Below are positions 1 through 12,311 of a DNA stretch of 64,000 nt, piece by piece. This stretch comes from Fremontodendron californicum. Its lineage: Eukaryota > Streptophyta > Magnoliopsida > Malvales > Malvaceae. The position numbers were made by a program, and so were the translations under genes. The stretch covers positions 13,611,241-13,675,240 of the forward strand of contig JAULJL010000010.1 in NCBI GenBank assembly GCA_030761205.1. The letters are read 5' to 3'. How positions within the stretch are numbered: the stretch's first letter is position 1; each line of letters begins with the position of its first letter. The notes under the pieces are model-generated. The model did no database searches. It saw only the letters and a program-made list of their open reading frames with translations, and was not told where the DNA came from.

Positions 1-812
1 ACATTGGTAGGATATTAGCCATTGTAATAAAATTCTCTAAGTTTTCTTTTTCTTTTTCTTTCCTTTCTCTAGTTTCCTTTTTCTTTATTTACTTATGCTT
101 CTTACATTTCTTTTCATTTTTAGTATGTGTTGCTAATCATATTGTTGAGGTGATGAGGTGAAGCTCTTGGTAAATGCTAAGGTTAGTCTCTTAAACATGA
201 GCTAAAATGAATCATCATTTATAAACACTAGTATAGATAATATTTTCTTTTGGTTTAAAATCATACTTACAAAGTAGGGATCTTGATTCATTATTGACAA
301 GGAAAATGGCACAGTAAATGCTTGGTTTCATAACCTTGATTTGTTGTAGACATATACCTTGGCATAAGGAATGCTTGGACTCTTTTTATGAGTTTTGAGG
401 ATACCAAATGAACATAATATCATATGCTATGGACGTTGGACAATTTGGACTGAATTGCTAAACCTTCCGATTGGAACCTCCCTTATGTGTGGATTTCAAT
501 TGTGTAATAAAACAAGATTAATCTTAGCATAACACCAAGAGTGGATTCTCTAACCTCAACATCTTTTCTTATTGTTTTTTATATTTTGTTTAATTTCTTT
601 TATGTTATTTTGTTTATTTTGTTCTCTAATATATTTTTTTATCTTGTTTTGTTGTTGATTCCCTAATATCTTGTTTACTTTCTTTTTCTTATATATTTAT
701 AAACTTATACTTACTAATACGCTTCCCTGTGGTTCGACCTCGGACACCCGAGAATTTATTACTTGAACATAACCTGCACTTGGGTTTACGACTCTTAATT
801 GAGTCACCATCA
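1..812 (+). mobile_element. Element C: right-hand part of an Athila-type LTR
   Basis: This stretch aligns by eye with the second half of the element A LTR (24673-25482), from just after the TATA box and presumed transcription start to the terminal CA at 811-812. Shared landmarks are the ACATTGGTAGGATATT start, the conserved U5 segment around 725-760 (CCCTGTGGTTCGACCTCGG) and the ...GAGTCACCATCA end. It is more diverged from the A and B LTRs than they are from each other, for example around 630-660. The left part of the LTR lies outside the window, so a solo LTR cannot be told from a 3' LTR. The abutting sequence is Tat gag of element E1, so this is an insertion into E1. The first five flanking bases, GCTAA (813-817), should be the target duplication. 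Confidence 0.9.
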
Positions 813-1795
813 GCTAACTGCGCATATCATGCAGGAATTTAGGGGTATTCAACCGAGGATTGCATTGCTTTTAAGAGAAAGGTCCAAAGCTTGATCGACA
901 CTGGGGTCATAAAGTTTGGATCTAGGAACGGGCCTAATGTAGCGGGTAACCCATTGCCCAATCATACTGGGGCTAAGGTGAATGCAGTGTTGCCAGGGGA
1001 TGTTGGTATTGTAAAAAAACACATCAGTGAGGTGAAGACTCCGATGATAAAGGTGTGGTTTGAAATGGTCAGGGCGGGAATAGTGCAGGATGAAGATAGT
1101 CTGAAAATGGTTGCAAGCAGGACGGACGATTATTGTCCGTTCCATAGATGTAAGGGACACACTCTATAGGAGTGTGGATATTTTTTAGCTAATGTTGAGC
1201 AAATGATGGATGAGGGCGAGACCCAATTTTATGAAGAGACAGAGGAAGAAGTGGATGCTACAGAGAATACAGCCGGTTATGGGGTGGGCAGACCTTTGGT
1301 AATCTACTATGATGAGCCGAAAAGGAAGGCTACCCCAGTTTATAAAGAAGTTACGCCAAAGTTAATTATAGAGATGCTGCCTTCTTTCTCATACAAGAAG
1401 AATAAAGCTGCATCATGGAAATATGATTGCAGTGTGGTTACATCGGGCTCTTCAAGCAAGCAAACAACAACTGATTTAATAGGTGTGGGACATCTAACTC
1501 GCAGTGGTAGATGTTATGCCCCCGAAATTGTTGAACCAAGTTTGGTGGGAAAGAAGATGGAATTGACAAAGGAAAGAGAATAGCAGAATCGGTCCATATA
1601 GAGATGGATCAATCAAAAAGAGTGGAGAAAAATTCAACCCCGATGAAAGAGTGAGTAAATGAAAAAGAGGCTTGTGAATTTTTGAAGTTCATAAAACACA
1701 GTGAGTATAGTGTGGTAGAACAACTGTACCGTCAACCAGCAAGGATTTTGATCCTTTCACTGCTGCTGAACTCGGAGCCACATGGAAATGCCCTG
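813..1795 (+). pseudogene. gag: E1 gag C-terminal part, Tat lineage, broken
   Basis: Nucleocapsid end of the Gag polyprotein of Tat-type Ty3/gypsy element E1. Translation shows two CX2H...GH/GY...EC knuckle-like motifs. The first (about 819-864, CAYH...STEDC) is followed by a KRKVQSLIDTGVI tail. The second (about 1125-1173, CPFH...GHTL.EC) is followed by an acidic linker and the Tat signature LTRSGRCYAPE near 1494-1526. In-frame stops lie inside the first knuckle (about 838), at 1167-1169 and at 1581-1583, and the frame changes between 1583 and 1682, so it is a pseudogene. Element C interrupts it on the left. Element D interrupts it at 1795, inside the codons for NAL|LRVL, and the reading frame resumes at 20248 once one CCCTG copy is removed. 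Confidence 0.85.
1791..1795. repeat. Target-site duplication CCCTG, left of element D
   Basis: Five-base direct repeat immediately before TGTCGCAACC. The second copy is at 20243-20247, directly after ...GTGTCTACA. Removing D and one copy restores a continuous Tat gag/protease reading frame. Confidence 0.95.
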
Positions 1796-4700
1796 TGTCG
1801 CAACCTAAAAAATAATAACGACGAGTCTCATCGCAAGACTTTATTATTCGTTAGGCGTGACATTAAAAAAAATCGAGGAAAAGTCGACTTAATTCCTCTA
1901 GAAAAATGAAGGTTTTGAAAATGACCTTAAAAAAGACATGGAGTCGCCACCAATCTTTTTTAGCTAGGTGTGATCGGCCACCTATTAAAACCGGTTTTAT
2001 AAAATATTTTAAAAATTAATTAAAACATTTTAAAAACCAATTTCAAGTCTGCGTTTTAAACTAGAGAAATCAAAGAAGCGGGTTCGGGAGTCGGTTACGT
2101 GTGGGGAAGGATTAGCACCCCCACAACGCCCGTATAAATCGGTACCTTATTAATCGTGTGTTATCTCAAGTCTCGGTAAAAAGTTGGTTTTAAATTTAGT
2201 ATTTCAAGTTAATTCCCAATTTAAAGAAAAATAATTTCATTTTTTTTATTGAAAATGATCCAGAATTTATAAATTCAAAATTTTCCTATATTCCCCAACA
2301 AACGTGGCAAAATATAGAAATTTTTATTAGTTTTGGAAAACTTTCCGAATCATTCTCTTTTTTGAAAGAAAGATATTCCTTTATTAATGATAATTGATGA
2401 TATTCCCTCCAGCAAACCCGGTAGAGAACTCATGAATTATTTTAACTCGAGAATATCTTTATTTTTATTGAAAACCATTATCTTTTGAAAACATTTAAAA
2501 TAAATGAATACGTATATGCTAAATAAAGATAACTAAATAAAAGCATAGGATATCATGAAATATTCGAAACCATATAATAAACCATGTAACATCAAAAAAT
2601 ATAAATCAAAATAACAACAATATCATAGAAATTATTATAGCAAGAATCACATATTATATAAAATGCATGAATATAAAAATGCGATGCATGAAATGTATTT
2701 TTTTCCTTTAATTAAGGAAATCCGTATATCTAAAAAGATATCCGGCTACCTTAGGAAAATATGTCAAATTAAATATTCTAAAACCAAAATACTTTGTGAT
2801 TGTTTGAAAACAATTTTGAAAAGCTTGAATTAAAAATAAAAACTGGGCTAATTTCTTTAAAATGGCTCTAATTTCCTAAGTTTAAAAAATCCGGACTTGA
2901 CTACCCTTAACCCGGGACTTGAAAAACCATTTTTAGAGTTTGAAAAGGCTTAGAAATTACCCTAAGTCAGTAGCTAACCCTTCTAATCAGCCCACTCTAA
3001 GTAAATTAACCAAAACTGAAAATTGTTTTTTTTTTTTAAATTCAATTCTGACTCCACTGTCCAGTTTTAATCCACGAATTTTTATCCTATTTCTAAAAAT
3101 TCCAAAAATTCTAAAAAAAATACAGGAAACTCAGAACATGTAAAACTACACAAAAAAAATCGGCTTAATTTTCAAATCAAAGATGAATTCCCAGAAAAAT
3201 CAGAGATGTACGAGTTTTTGGAGGAGAAAAAACTGCTTTGTTTTTCTTTAAATTCAATTCTGACTCCACTGTCCAGTTTTAATCCACGATTTTTTACCCT
3301 ATTTTAAAAAATTCCAAAAATTCTGAAAAAAATACTGGCGACTCACGACATTTAAAACTACACGAGAAAAAATTGGCTTAATTTTCTGATCAAATATGAA
3401 TTCCCAGAAAAATCGGAGATGTACGAGTTTTGGGTGAAAAAAAAACTGCTTTGCCAACACATTTTTTTGTCTTTGATAAAATCATTTAAAAATAAAAATA
3501 AAAATATTTGAAACTCATAAAATGACTTGAAAGCAGTAGCTAGGACTTTTTGAAAGTTAGATAAAAATTGGCTAAGTAAAAAAAATCACAAAGGTAGAAT
3601 AATCAATTTGACAAACTTAATTTTCCACAAGTGTGCTCAAGAGAGCATGACTTTGAACCATTAATTGGCTCAAGTCATTATTCAAGTGGCATGAACATGA
3701 AATGCATGAAACAATGCAGCAAACATAATGCATGAAATGCATGGATCTAAACCTAAATGTAAGGAAAATGCATGACATAAATAATATGGCCTAGACCTAA
3801 CATGAACTTGCATGGCATTTAATGTAACCTAGACCTAAGACATGCATGGCATTTTCACAAACACAAGGCATGCTTAATTCAAAAATCCAACCAAATATCA
3901 TGCAAATGCAAAAACCTAACAACTAGCATGACAAAAAATACAACACACAATGCAAAACACATGGAGTAGCCAAATGGCCCCAAGCTCCAACAAGCATGGC
4001 ATTTTCACAAACACTTGGTATGCTAGCATGAAAAACTAAGTCATAACACAAAAATCACACAAGCATTTTCACAAACACCTAATATACCAAATCTAAAACA
4101 TGCTCACTAAGATATAAAACAAGAATCATGCAAAGAATCACACAAGCATTTTCACAAACACTTAATATGCTAACTCTAAAACATGCTCAAATTTAAACAA
4201 CATGAAAACAGAAAATTAAAAATGCAAAAACATGATATCTAAGACATAAATGGCAACAAACAAAGCAACCAAATTAAATATAACTTAAGAACATGAAATA
4301 ACATAACACTTAAAACATCAAAAACAAAGAAAATAGCATAAACAATATGGTAAAATGAATTGAAACAACAACTTAAAATAAATAATGTAGGCCATTTGGC
4401 CATGGTGAGTTTATTGTAAAAACAAAATGTAAAAAAAATATACTTAAGAAAGGAAATGAAGGAAGAACAAGAAACATTATTTTAAAATGAAAACTCACCA
4501 AGTAGAGATTAAAATAGCAAAAAAACAAGAATAGAAAATGAAAGTGCAAGAGTTGGTGCTCAAGAGCAACCTCAAGAAGCTAATATTTCAAGCTTTTCTC
4601 TTCAAACTTTCCTTTATTTCTAAACTTTTCTTTTTTTGCTCTCAACCAAGAAGATAAAAACTAAGAAAAACTAAGAGAAATCAGCCAAAATGGAAAAGAA

Positions 4701-6410
4701 GAAACCAAAATCTGCCTCCCCCCCTCCTTAGGGCTAGCCTTAATGCATGGTTATATAGCCTCCAAGATGTTGTCATTTTTGTGTAACCTAATTTCCATCA
4801 AATGGCCAATAATTCAAGATGAAAAGTCATGAAATTACCACCTTTAGATTAGCATCTCAGCCCTCTCAAATTACAGCTATGCAAAAATAATGTTGACATC
4901 TTTCTTAACCTATGTGGTTTAATCACCATGGCTTGATCAAAGAGAATGGTTAACTAACTCTTGATTTTTAACCACTTGATTAAAAAAAAAATTAGAAGCT
5001 TACTCCTTTCTTTGGGCTTGGGTATGCCAGCACATCTCTTTTCCAGCCCAACTCTGATTTTTTGAAGGGCCAAAAAAGCCCTTTTCAGTTGCTTGGGTGA
5101 AATGACCATTTTGCCCCCCGGATGCAAGTAAATATCAAACGGACTCCAAATTCAATTTTTCTTTTTTTAATACTTCCAAAATAATAAAATATTGAGTTCT
5201 GGAAGTTTTTAAAATTATCCGAGTCCGTTTGCTATTTATTTGGATTTTTTCTTCCCAAAAATGCCCTTTTATGCCCCTACATTTTATCATTTTTTAAACG
5301 AGCTCCAAATCAATATTTTTCTTCACCAATCTCTTCAAAATAATTAAAAAGTGTGATCTGGAAGTTTTCATAATTTTTGGAGCTCATTTGGTATTTTTTC
5401 GGGATTTATCGGCTTGAATTACTACATAGGAGGCCCGGGATTTGGTCATTTTGCAAACGAACTCGGAATCAAGATTTTCTTTCGCCAATCTCTTCCAAAT
5501 AATTTAAAAATGAGATTTGCCAAATTTCAGAATTTTTGGAGTCCATTTGCTATTTTTCCGGGATTTTCCTTTTTGAATTACTACATAAGAAGCCCGGGAT
5601 TTGGCCATTTTGCAAACGAACTCGGAATCAAGATTTTCTTTCGCCAATATCCCTCAAATGATTTAAGAATGAGATTGACAAATTTTCCATAATTTTCGGA
5701 GTCCATTTGCTATTTTTCCCAAATTTTTCCAATTTTGCCCTTTTACCTCCGAAACCCGGTTTTGCTCAAAACAAATCCGATTTTCAGATTTTCTTCAATC
5801 TGAGCCTTGGGCCATCCTTTTTAACCATTCTTCATCCATTGGGGGCTTTGGTCTTAACAAGTCGGGCCATTTCTGTGATTCTTCCCGATTTCACCGAAAT
5901 CCACTAAAAACCCTAATTCTCGGTTTTCTCCCGGATTGACTTTTCTTTCGGTTTTTCTTGCAAGTGACTTCTCCATTACCCGTAGTCAGTGCTTATCTTT
6001 CATTTGGAACCTTCAATTCCGACCAGTTTGATCGTTTAAGCACTTTTCCCCAAATTTCTCGGATTAGGGTTTCTTTTCTACTGAATCTCCAAATCCCAAC
6101 TTCCGAACTCCATATCTTTCAATGTAGACCTCGGATTATCAAAATTCTTTTGCCATTTTTCAATTGAACTTAAAATCTTGATTTTGAAAGTGGGTTGACT
6201 TTTTCAGTAGTTGACTTTCTGGGGTTGACTTTTTCGGGGTTGACTTTTTTGGGGTTGACTTTTTTTAAGTTTGACTTTTTGTGCTCGCCCTCTTAAACTA
6301 AGTCTCGGAGTACCACCTGCAGGGTGAAAACAGTCTTTTTACACTTGGGAACATCAATATGGGAAGAAAACATACCTGTTTAGTGGTCCGGACAAAATTA
6401 GGTGTCTACA
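1796..6410 (-). repeat. Element D 3' LTR (left copy), 4615 bp
   Basis: Matches 15626-20242 almost base for base. Differences noticed include a short indel near 1810, A/G at 2449 versus 16281, G/A in ATCCGGCTACC versus ATCCAGCTACC, and G/A in GACCAGTTTGAT versus GACCAATTTGAT. On the minus strand it starts TGTAGACACCTAATTTTG and ends TTAGGTTGCGACA, the same termini as the E1 and E2 LTRs. Inside are several copies of an approximately 157-bp tandem unit (about 5100-5720) and a catg/cacaaacac-rich tract (about 3660-4200). The 5414-5692 open frame is only a translation of the tandem repeat. Confidence 0.94.
4751..4757 (-). promoter_or_regulatory. Possible TATA box of D, left LTR copy
   Basis: Minus-strand TATATAA in the LTR, with a GC-richer CCTCCCCCCC stretch just downstream in transcription direction. 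The active copy would be the equivalent site in the right LTR (18582-18588). Assigned on motif alone. Confidence 0.4.
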
Positions 6411-6423
6411 GCTGCCCCTCTTT
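6411..6423 (-). promoter_or_regulatory. Polypurine tract of element D
   Basis: Minus-strand AAAGAGGGGCAGC directly upstream of the 3' LTR start TGTAGACACC. The same block precedes the 3' LTRs of E1 (50811-50823) and E2 (58892-58904). It primes plus-strand synthesis and fixes D's orientation as minus. Confidence 0.88.
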
Positions 6424-6719
6424 GGCTATTGCTGAGAATCAGGAATCAGGCAAAGATAAACCGACACTAATTTTGTACGGTCAGTGACATCACATGTGAA
6501 GGAAAGGAAAAGGGGTTTCTTTTTCTTTTTCTTTTTCATTTTCATTTTTTTCATTTTCTATTTTTCTTTTTTTTCATTTTTTTCTTCTTTTTTCTTTTTT
6601 TCTTTTTTCCTTTTTTTTTATATTTTCTCTTTTTCATTTTTTTAAAACAATAAATTGAATTCCCTGCCTAAACAAGGCTCGATTCGTCCTAAGGGAATAA
6701 ATTCGATTTTCAAAAGAAA

Positions 6720-7990
6720 AATTTATGCTCGAAGGGCTTTAAAATTGGTGCCCGAAGGTCTTAAAATGGTGCCCGGAGGTCTTAAAAATTGGTGCCTGGA
6801 GGTCTTAAAATGGTGCCTGGAGGTCTTAAAAATTGGTGCCCGGAGGTCTTACCCCTGAAAAAAGTTATGCCCGGAGATCTTAAAGATGTTGCCCGGAGGT
6901 CTTACCTGTGATATGAAAAATTATGCCCGGAGGTCTTAAAAATTGGTGCCCGGAGGTCTTATCCCTGAAAAAGGTTATGCCCGGAGGTCTTAAAGATGTT
7001 GCCCGGAGGTCTTACCTGTGATTTGAAAAATTATGCCCGGAGGTCTTAAAAATTGGTGCTCGGAGGTCTTACCCCTGAAAAAAAGTTATGCCCGGAGGTC
7101 TTAAAGATGTTGCCCGGAGGTCTTACCTGTGATTTGAAAAATTATGCCCGGAGGTCTTAAAAATGGTGCCCATAGGCCTTACCCCTGAAAAAAGAGTTAT
7201 GCCCGGAGGTCTTACCTGTGATTTGAAAAATTATGCCCAGAGGTCTTAAAAATGGTGCCCATAGGCCTTACCCCTGAAAAAAGAGTTATGCCCAGAGGTC
7301 TTACCTGTGATTTGAAAAATTATGCCCGGAGGTCTTAAAAATGGTGCCCATAGGCCTTACCCCTGAAAAAAAGTTATGCCCGGAGGTCTTAAAGATGTTG
7401 CCCGGAGGTCTTACCTGTGATTTGAAAAATTATGCCCGGAGGTCTTAAAAATGGTGCCCATAGGCCTTAAGAATGGTGCCTGGAGGCCTTACCCGTGATT
7501 TGAAAAAACTGCGCTGTATGCGACTTTAAAAATGATGCTCGGGGGTCTTAAGAATGGTGCCCGGAGGCCTTACCCGTGATTTGAAAAAAATGCGCTGTAT
7601 GCGACTTTAATAATGATGCCCGGGGGTCTTAAGAATGGTGCCCGGAGGCCTTACCCGTGATTTGAAAAAAATGCGCTGTATGCGACTTTAATAATGATGC
7701 CCGGGGGTCTTAAGAATGGTGCCCGGAGGCCTTAAGAATGGTGCCCGGAGGCCTTACCCGTGATTTGGAAAAAATGCGCTGTATGCGACTTTAAAAATGA
7801 TGCCCGGGGGTCTTAAGAATGGTACCCGGAGGCCTTACCCGTGATTTGGAAAAAATGCGCTGTATGCGACTTTAAAAATGATGCCCGGGGGTCTTAAGAA
7901 TGGTGCCCGGAGGCCTTAAGAATGGTGCCCGGAGGCCTTACTCGTGATTTGGGAAAAATGCGCTGTATGCGACTTTAAAAATGATGCCTG
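6720..7990. repeat. D 3'UTR minisatellite, GCCCGGAGGTCTTA family
   Basis: Dense tandem array built from a 25-35 bp core containing GCCCGGAGGTCTTA. The left part (about 6720-7480) has a compound unit of roughly 110-120 bp marked by CCTGTGATTTGAAAAATTAT. The right part (about 7500-7980) has an 81-bp unit marked by TGCGCTGTATGCGAC (near 7510, 7591, 7672, 7774, 7856, 7959). Two of those intervals are lengthened to about 102 bp by an extra 21-bp GGTGCCCGGAGGCCTTAAGAAT copy. The same core, in opposite orientation, recurs in the E1 3'UTR (50095-50480). Plus-strand open frames here are repeat translations. Confidence 0.93.
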
Positions 7991-10895
7991 AAGGTCTTCA
8001 GAATGGTGGTGAAGAATTGTTGAAAATTAACCTAAAGATTTTGAGAAGATGCGAATGCTTTTTGATGCAAATGCATATGTTGAATAAGATATGAAATGAC
8101 TTAAACTGGTGCAAATGTCTTTAATGCAAATGTAAATGACTTGGATTGATGCCCATGTTTCATGATGCAGATGCCCCTACTAATTGTGTTCATGTAACTG
8201 GTTTATGAATGGTGTAACTACAATTACCACACATTAATGAAAATGCAATGATTCTAGAAATGATGCAATTGTTTGAGATGACACAAATACGAATTCCATG
8301 AAGAATGTAAATGTAAAGGTAAAATGCAGATGCTTATGGAATAATGCCAATGCAAATACCCATGAATGATGCAAATGCTTGCCGACACTATGCAGATGTA
8401 AAAGCTTGATAGAGAGATGAATGCTCATGAGTGATGCAAATGCCCCCGGTTGTTTTTTTTTTTTTAGGCTTTGGCTTAACCTTTCAAATTCATTTTTCCT
8501 CTTCAAATCAGAGTATATCTTCAATTCATTTTGGCTATTCTCTTTGCCCCAACAGTTTTCAAACTTTCATCAACAGAGATCTGCACTGGGTTCGATTTCT
8601 TCTTCTCATATCTGGAAGTCATGACCTATTCTGGCAGTTCTACACCTTTGAGTTAGAAAAATCCTTGTCTCATGTCAACATCAGAATGGGTATTTCAAAA
8701 ATATCTTTATTTGTTTTCGCATTTTGAAAACTTCTGAACAAAAAATATTAACCCCACAATGTGTGATGTACAAATCTTTTGAAGACTGATGATCATTGTT
8801 AGAAATTTCTCTAAGTATCAATCTGGGTTTTTCCAACTGGGATTGGCAAGGCTTGGTATAACAAGATTCTGGCTTTTCCAGGAAAACTTCATGACAAAAA
8901 TGTATATCCCTTCTAGGCTCACAAATGGAACAGGTTTTATAAATCATGAATTCATTGAGAACCAAACAAATTCAACATTCTTTTAGTTTCCATATCAAGG
9001 CATTTTGTCAAGCATCAAGATTGGCTGGGATGTTTAAACCGGAAAGTTGATTTTGGAGGAAAAAAGTTTCAGTTTTTGAAGACAATCTTCTGAATGAGAA
9101 CTGACAATTTGGGGGGTTCAGGAATTCCTAGATGTTCCTCGATGACCACTCCTTTAATAAGATCTTTTCTTTTGGGGTATCGGCACTATCATAGATGGCA
9201 TCGAAAATTTCCAAATTTACTCTAGACCGCCCATTTTTGGGTTTTCGCCCTAGAGTCCCATTCTTTCCATTTTTTTTTTTTTTTGTTCATTGTTTTACCA
9301 TGCACTTGAGAATTCTAAATTCTTCCTTAGTGAAATGATAATTCGATGAAATGGGATAAAATCTGAGGAAAAACCTTTCAAATTAAATATTCATGCTTGA
9401 TCAAAATGGACTTTTAAAGCATATAATGTAGGCCATGGCTCAGGGTTCAGAAAGAAAGGATAAATAGGCCCAAAATATGTGTTTGAGGGTAATCAGATCA
9501 AGGATCATTTCTTGAGGAGGATTCCCTTTGAAGCATTTGTCCCTTATTGGACATTTCTTTCCTTTTGACTTTGCTCTTTTTCTTCCTTGCTCTTGGCTTT
9601 CAATTTGCCATGTCTTTCACACACATTTTCTTTTTCATTGTGTTTTTCTTTTGTTTTTCTTGGCTTTCATTTCACCATCTTTTTCTCTTCTTTTTCTTTG
9701 ACAGAGTGAGCCCGTATTTATTCGGGGCTCCATTTGCTTTGTGTCTGTCCTTGAGCTATCACTCATTTCTCAATGATCTTTGAAAAGATCTTTCCTCGCA
9801 TTTGCCTCCCAGTGTAGAGGGTAATCCTTGATCAGGGTTCAAAGAAGAAAGAATTCTTTTGGCTCAAAAGGGGTGACTATGGATAATTTCTTTTTGTGTG
9901 AAAGGGATATGAAAGATGGCCATTTCTCATGTCAAGCACAAATATTCACATTGAAAAGCAATCCCTAGGGGAAATAGATATTCAAAATTTCATTTTGCAC
10001 TTTGGAATCATCCGAATTCTCATATGCATGATATCACAAATTTTTTTTTCGTCGCATGCCCCTATGATTCATGCATTTAGTCCATCCTTATTCACCATGT
10101 ATCCATCATTTCCACCTATGATGCCTTAATTTGATTAACCATGAGAATCTGTATCAACGAGGAACATAGCAAGTCCAGGTCTATTTTGAAAAGGCTGAGT
10201 TTTCAATCTGAGTTTTTTTGAGGAGATAAGGAAAATATGACCCAAAAACGGATTTTCTCTGGGACAAGGGATAATCTAGTTTAATCATTGTGCCCAGGAT
10301 GTCAATCATGAAGTGATGTTTGGGCAATTAGTGTTTTGTGGTTATTGGGAAAGGTCATGAATAATTTTAGCACAATCTTGACACACCAAATTATCGAAAT
10401 CTAGACTCTTGAAAGAATGTCTCATTTGTTTGATTTTCAAGGAATTCGAAAAATTTCAAAAAGTTCGTTCCTTTGTTCATAGCCTAGACTAGGATTTACA
10501 TCCTTGTTTATTTTGCAATGACAATACTTCTCTTTTTTCATTCATTTTTCCTTGAAGCATTAGGTCTTTCAAGTGTTATTGATTCAAGGTTTAGGTATAG
10601 AGAAGCCCAAAAAGGAGGGGGATGGTGTTGGGTCATTTCTAACACTGATCATCAATCTTCTTGAGACTATCCATTATTAAAACTTCCTTAATGCTTGTTT
10701 TTGTAAATTCACGTTTATTTAAAACACAACAAACACAAAGCATTTAAAATTCATTTAATTCATGTAGATGTTAACATGAGACAAGTGCTTTCATCATCAC
10801 AGTGTATAAAACTATATGCGTCAAAAATGCTCCTATTGACATCCTTCAAAGGTAGTAATTCTCCCCCTAAAACCCTGAAAGAAACTGATTTAGGG
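7991..10895 (-). other. D 3'UTR, noncoding, related to E1/E2 3'UTRs
   Basis: No protein family is recognisable on either strand. The minus strand of about 9780-10040 matches the sequence directly after integrase in E2 (about 56580-56830) and E1 (about 37110-37290): shared segments include GATTCCAAA, the run read as TCTATTTCCCCTAGGGATTG, CTTGACATGAG..ATGGCCATC, and the TTGATCAAGGATCACCCTC block. This is the evidence that pol was removed between gag and the 3'UTR. About 7990-8450 is ATG/TGCAAATG-rich low-complexity DNA. T-rich tracts occur at 8448-8465 and 9270-9285. Confidence 0.75.
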
Positions 10896-12311
10896 CTAAA
10901 CGGCCTTCCATTGATTGATAAGCTCCGGTGTCAAAATACCATTACGGATAAGACTTTCAATCCTTTCCTTCAGTTGTCTGCATTTTTCAGTTGAATGCCC
11001 AACTACCCCTAGGTGATAATCACACTTGCTGTCAGGGTCATAACTCCTTGCTGATGGATTCGGAGCTATTTTCAAAGGTACCGGGGTAAGGTACTGATTC
11101 TTTATTAGTAATGGCAGTAAGTCAGGGATGGGGATTGGAATTCTTTCTTGATTTTCCCGCGATCGTTTTCTGGAAGTAGGCCTTGTTGCAAGGGCTGGTA
11201 TAGGATTAGATGTTTGGGTAGGTAGGTAAGGATAAAGGCTTGGAGATACCTCAGTAGGGTAACATGATTGGTATGAGGGAAATTGGGAATATGGGATGAA
11301 ATCTCCCATAGTTTGGACATCTTCCTCTTTCTTTCTTGGTGCCTTATTTCTCTCGGTATTGGATGTTCTTTCTCTTTCAAGTTTCCCACTCTTGATAGCA
11401 TTCTCAATCATCTCCCCTGAAATTACCATGTCCGCAAAATTCTTCGAAGCATTGCCGACGAGTCTGTCATAGTACGGGGCCTGCAGTGTATTCACAAAAA
11501 GGATAGTGATTTCCTTTTGTGTCAAGGGCGGTTGTACTTGGGCAGCTAGGCTCATCCACCGTTGTGCATATTCTTTGAAGCTCTCAGTAGCTTTTTTCTC
11601 CATATTTTGCAAAGTGAGACGATCAAGTGTCCTGTCGGTCATATGGTTGTACTGGTTTAGAAAAGCCCTAGCCAAATCATTCCAAGAGCGAATCTGATCC
11701 TTGCTCAACTGACTATACAACCTAATTGCGGACCCGCTGAGGCTGTCCTGAAAGCAGTGAATTAAAAGCTTATCATTATCTATCTGACTTGTCATCTTTC
11801 GGCAGAACATAGTGATGTGGGCTGATGGATCGGTCGTCCCGTCATATTTCACAAAGTCAGGGATCTTGAACTTAGGAGGAATGACTAAATCGAGGACCAA
11901 GCATCGTTCTTTCGCCTTTACACTCCCGAATACATCTGTTCTTTCTATTGCCCGGAGCCTTTCATCTAACAACTGATATTTCCCTTGGAAATCTGCTAAC
12001 TCAACCTCATTTACTGCAACCCTTTTCAACTTTGCCTGTTCAGCTGGATCATCTGAGTTTAGGACATTGACGGGGTTAACAGTGTTCTGGGCATCACTTA
12101 TTGCGACCTCATCTTGGCCCTTTTGTACCTCTAACCCTTCTCCGGCGACAAAGTTTTCGGTGTATCCTTTCCCCTTGATTACAGCAGACATTAGCTCCAT
12201 CAGTTTAGTCATCTGATCCTTAGATTCTGCTTGAGATTTTGCTAGCTGTTCTCGCAATTCTCTCTGTTCCCTTTCCATTTTTTCCATTCGGGCAACTTGT
12301 TCATCCTCCAT
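10896..12311 (-). CDS. gag: Element D Gag (Tat/Ogre type)
   Basis: Intact 471-aa Gag, the structural protein of the cytoplasmic virus-like particle. Residues 1-45 are charged and Gln/Glu-rich (QVARMEKMEREQRELREQL), a likely coiled coil. Residues about 150-330 form the retrotransposon gag core (KFKIPDFVKYDGTTDP, SGSAIRLYSQL, WNDLARAFLNQYN, ESFKEYAQRWM). A Pro/Arg/Ser linker follows. The C-terminus carries one knuckle-like motif, CDYHLGVVGHSTEKC, and the tail QLKERIESLI. The start is the first Met of a long open frame. The ORF stops soon after this knuckle, whereas Tat Gag usually continues into a second motif and protease, so it appears cut at the pol deletion. It is likely still able to build particles; the enzymes would have to come from another element. 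Confidence 0.9.
   Translation of the reverse strand: MEDEQVARMEKMEREQRELREQLAKSQAESKDQMTKLMELMSAVIKGKGYTENFVAGEGLEVQKGQDEVAISDAQNTVNPVNVLNSDDPAEQAKLKRVAVNEVELADFQGKYQLLDERLRAIERTDVFGSVKAKERCLVLDLVIPPKFKIPDFVKYDGTTDPSAHITMFCRKMTSQIDNDKLLIHCFQDSLSGSAIRLYSQLSKDQIRSWNDLARAFLNQYNHMTDRTLDRLTLQNMEKKATESFKEYAQRWMSLAAQVQPPLTQKEITILFVNTLQAPYYDRLVGNASKNFADMVISGEMIENAIKSGKLERERTSNTERNKAPRKKEEDVQTMGDFIPYSQFPSYQSCYPTEVSPSLYPYLPTQTSNPIPALATRPTSRKRSRENQERIPIPIPDLLPLLIKNQYLTPVPLKIAPNPSARSYDPDSKCDYHLGVVGHSTEKCRQLKERIESLIRNGILTPELINQWKAV

Noticed and set aside
5414..5692. 92-aa frame (and its copy at 19245-19523) as a gene
   Set aside because: It is a translation of two adjacent 157-bp LTR repeat units on the strand opposite to D's transcription.
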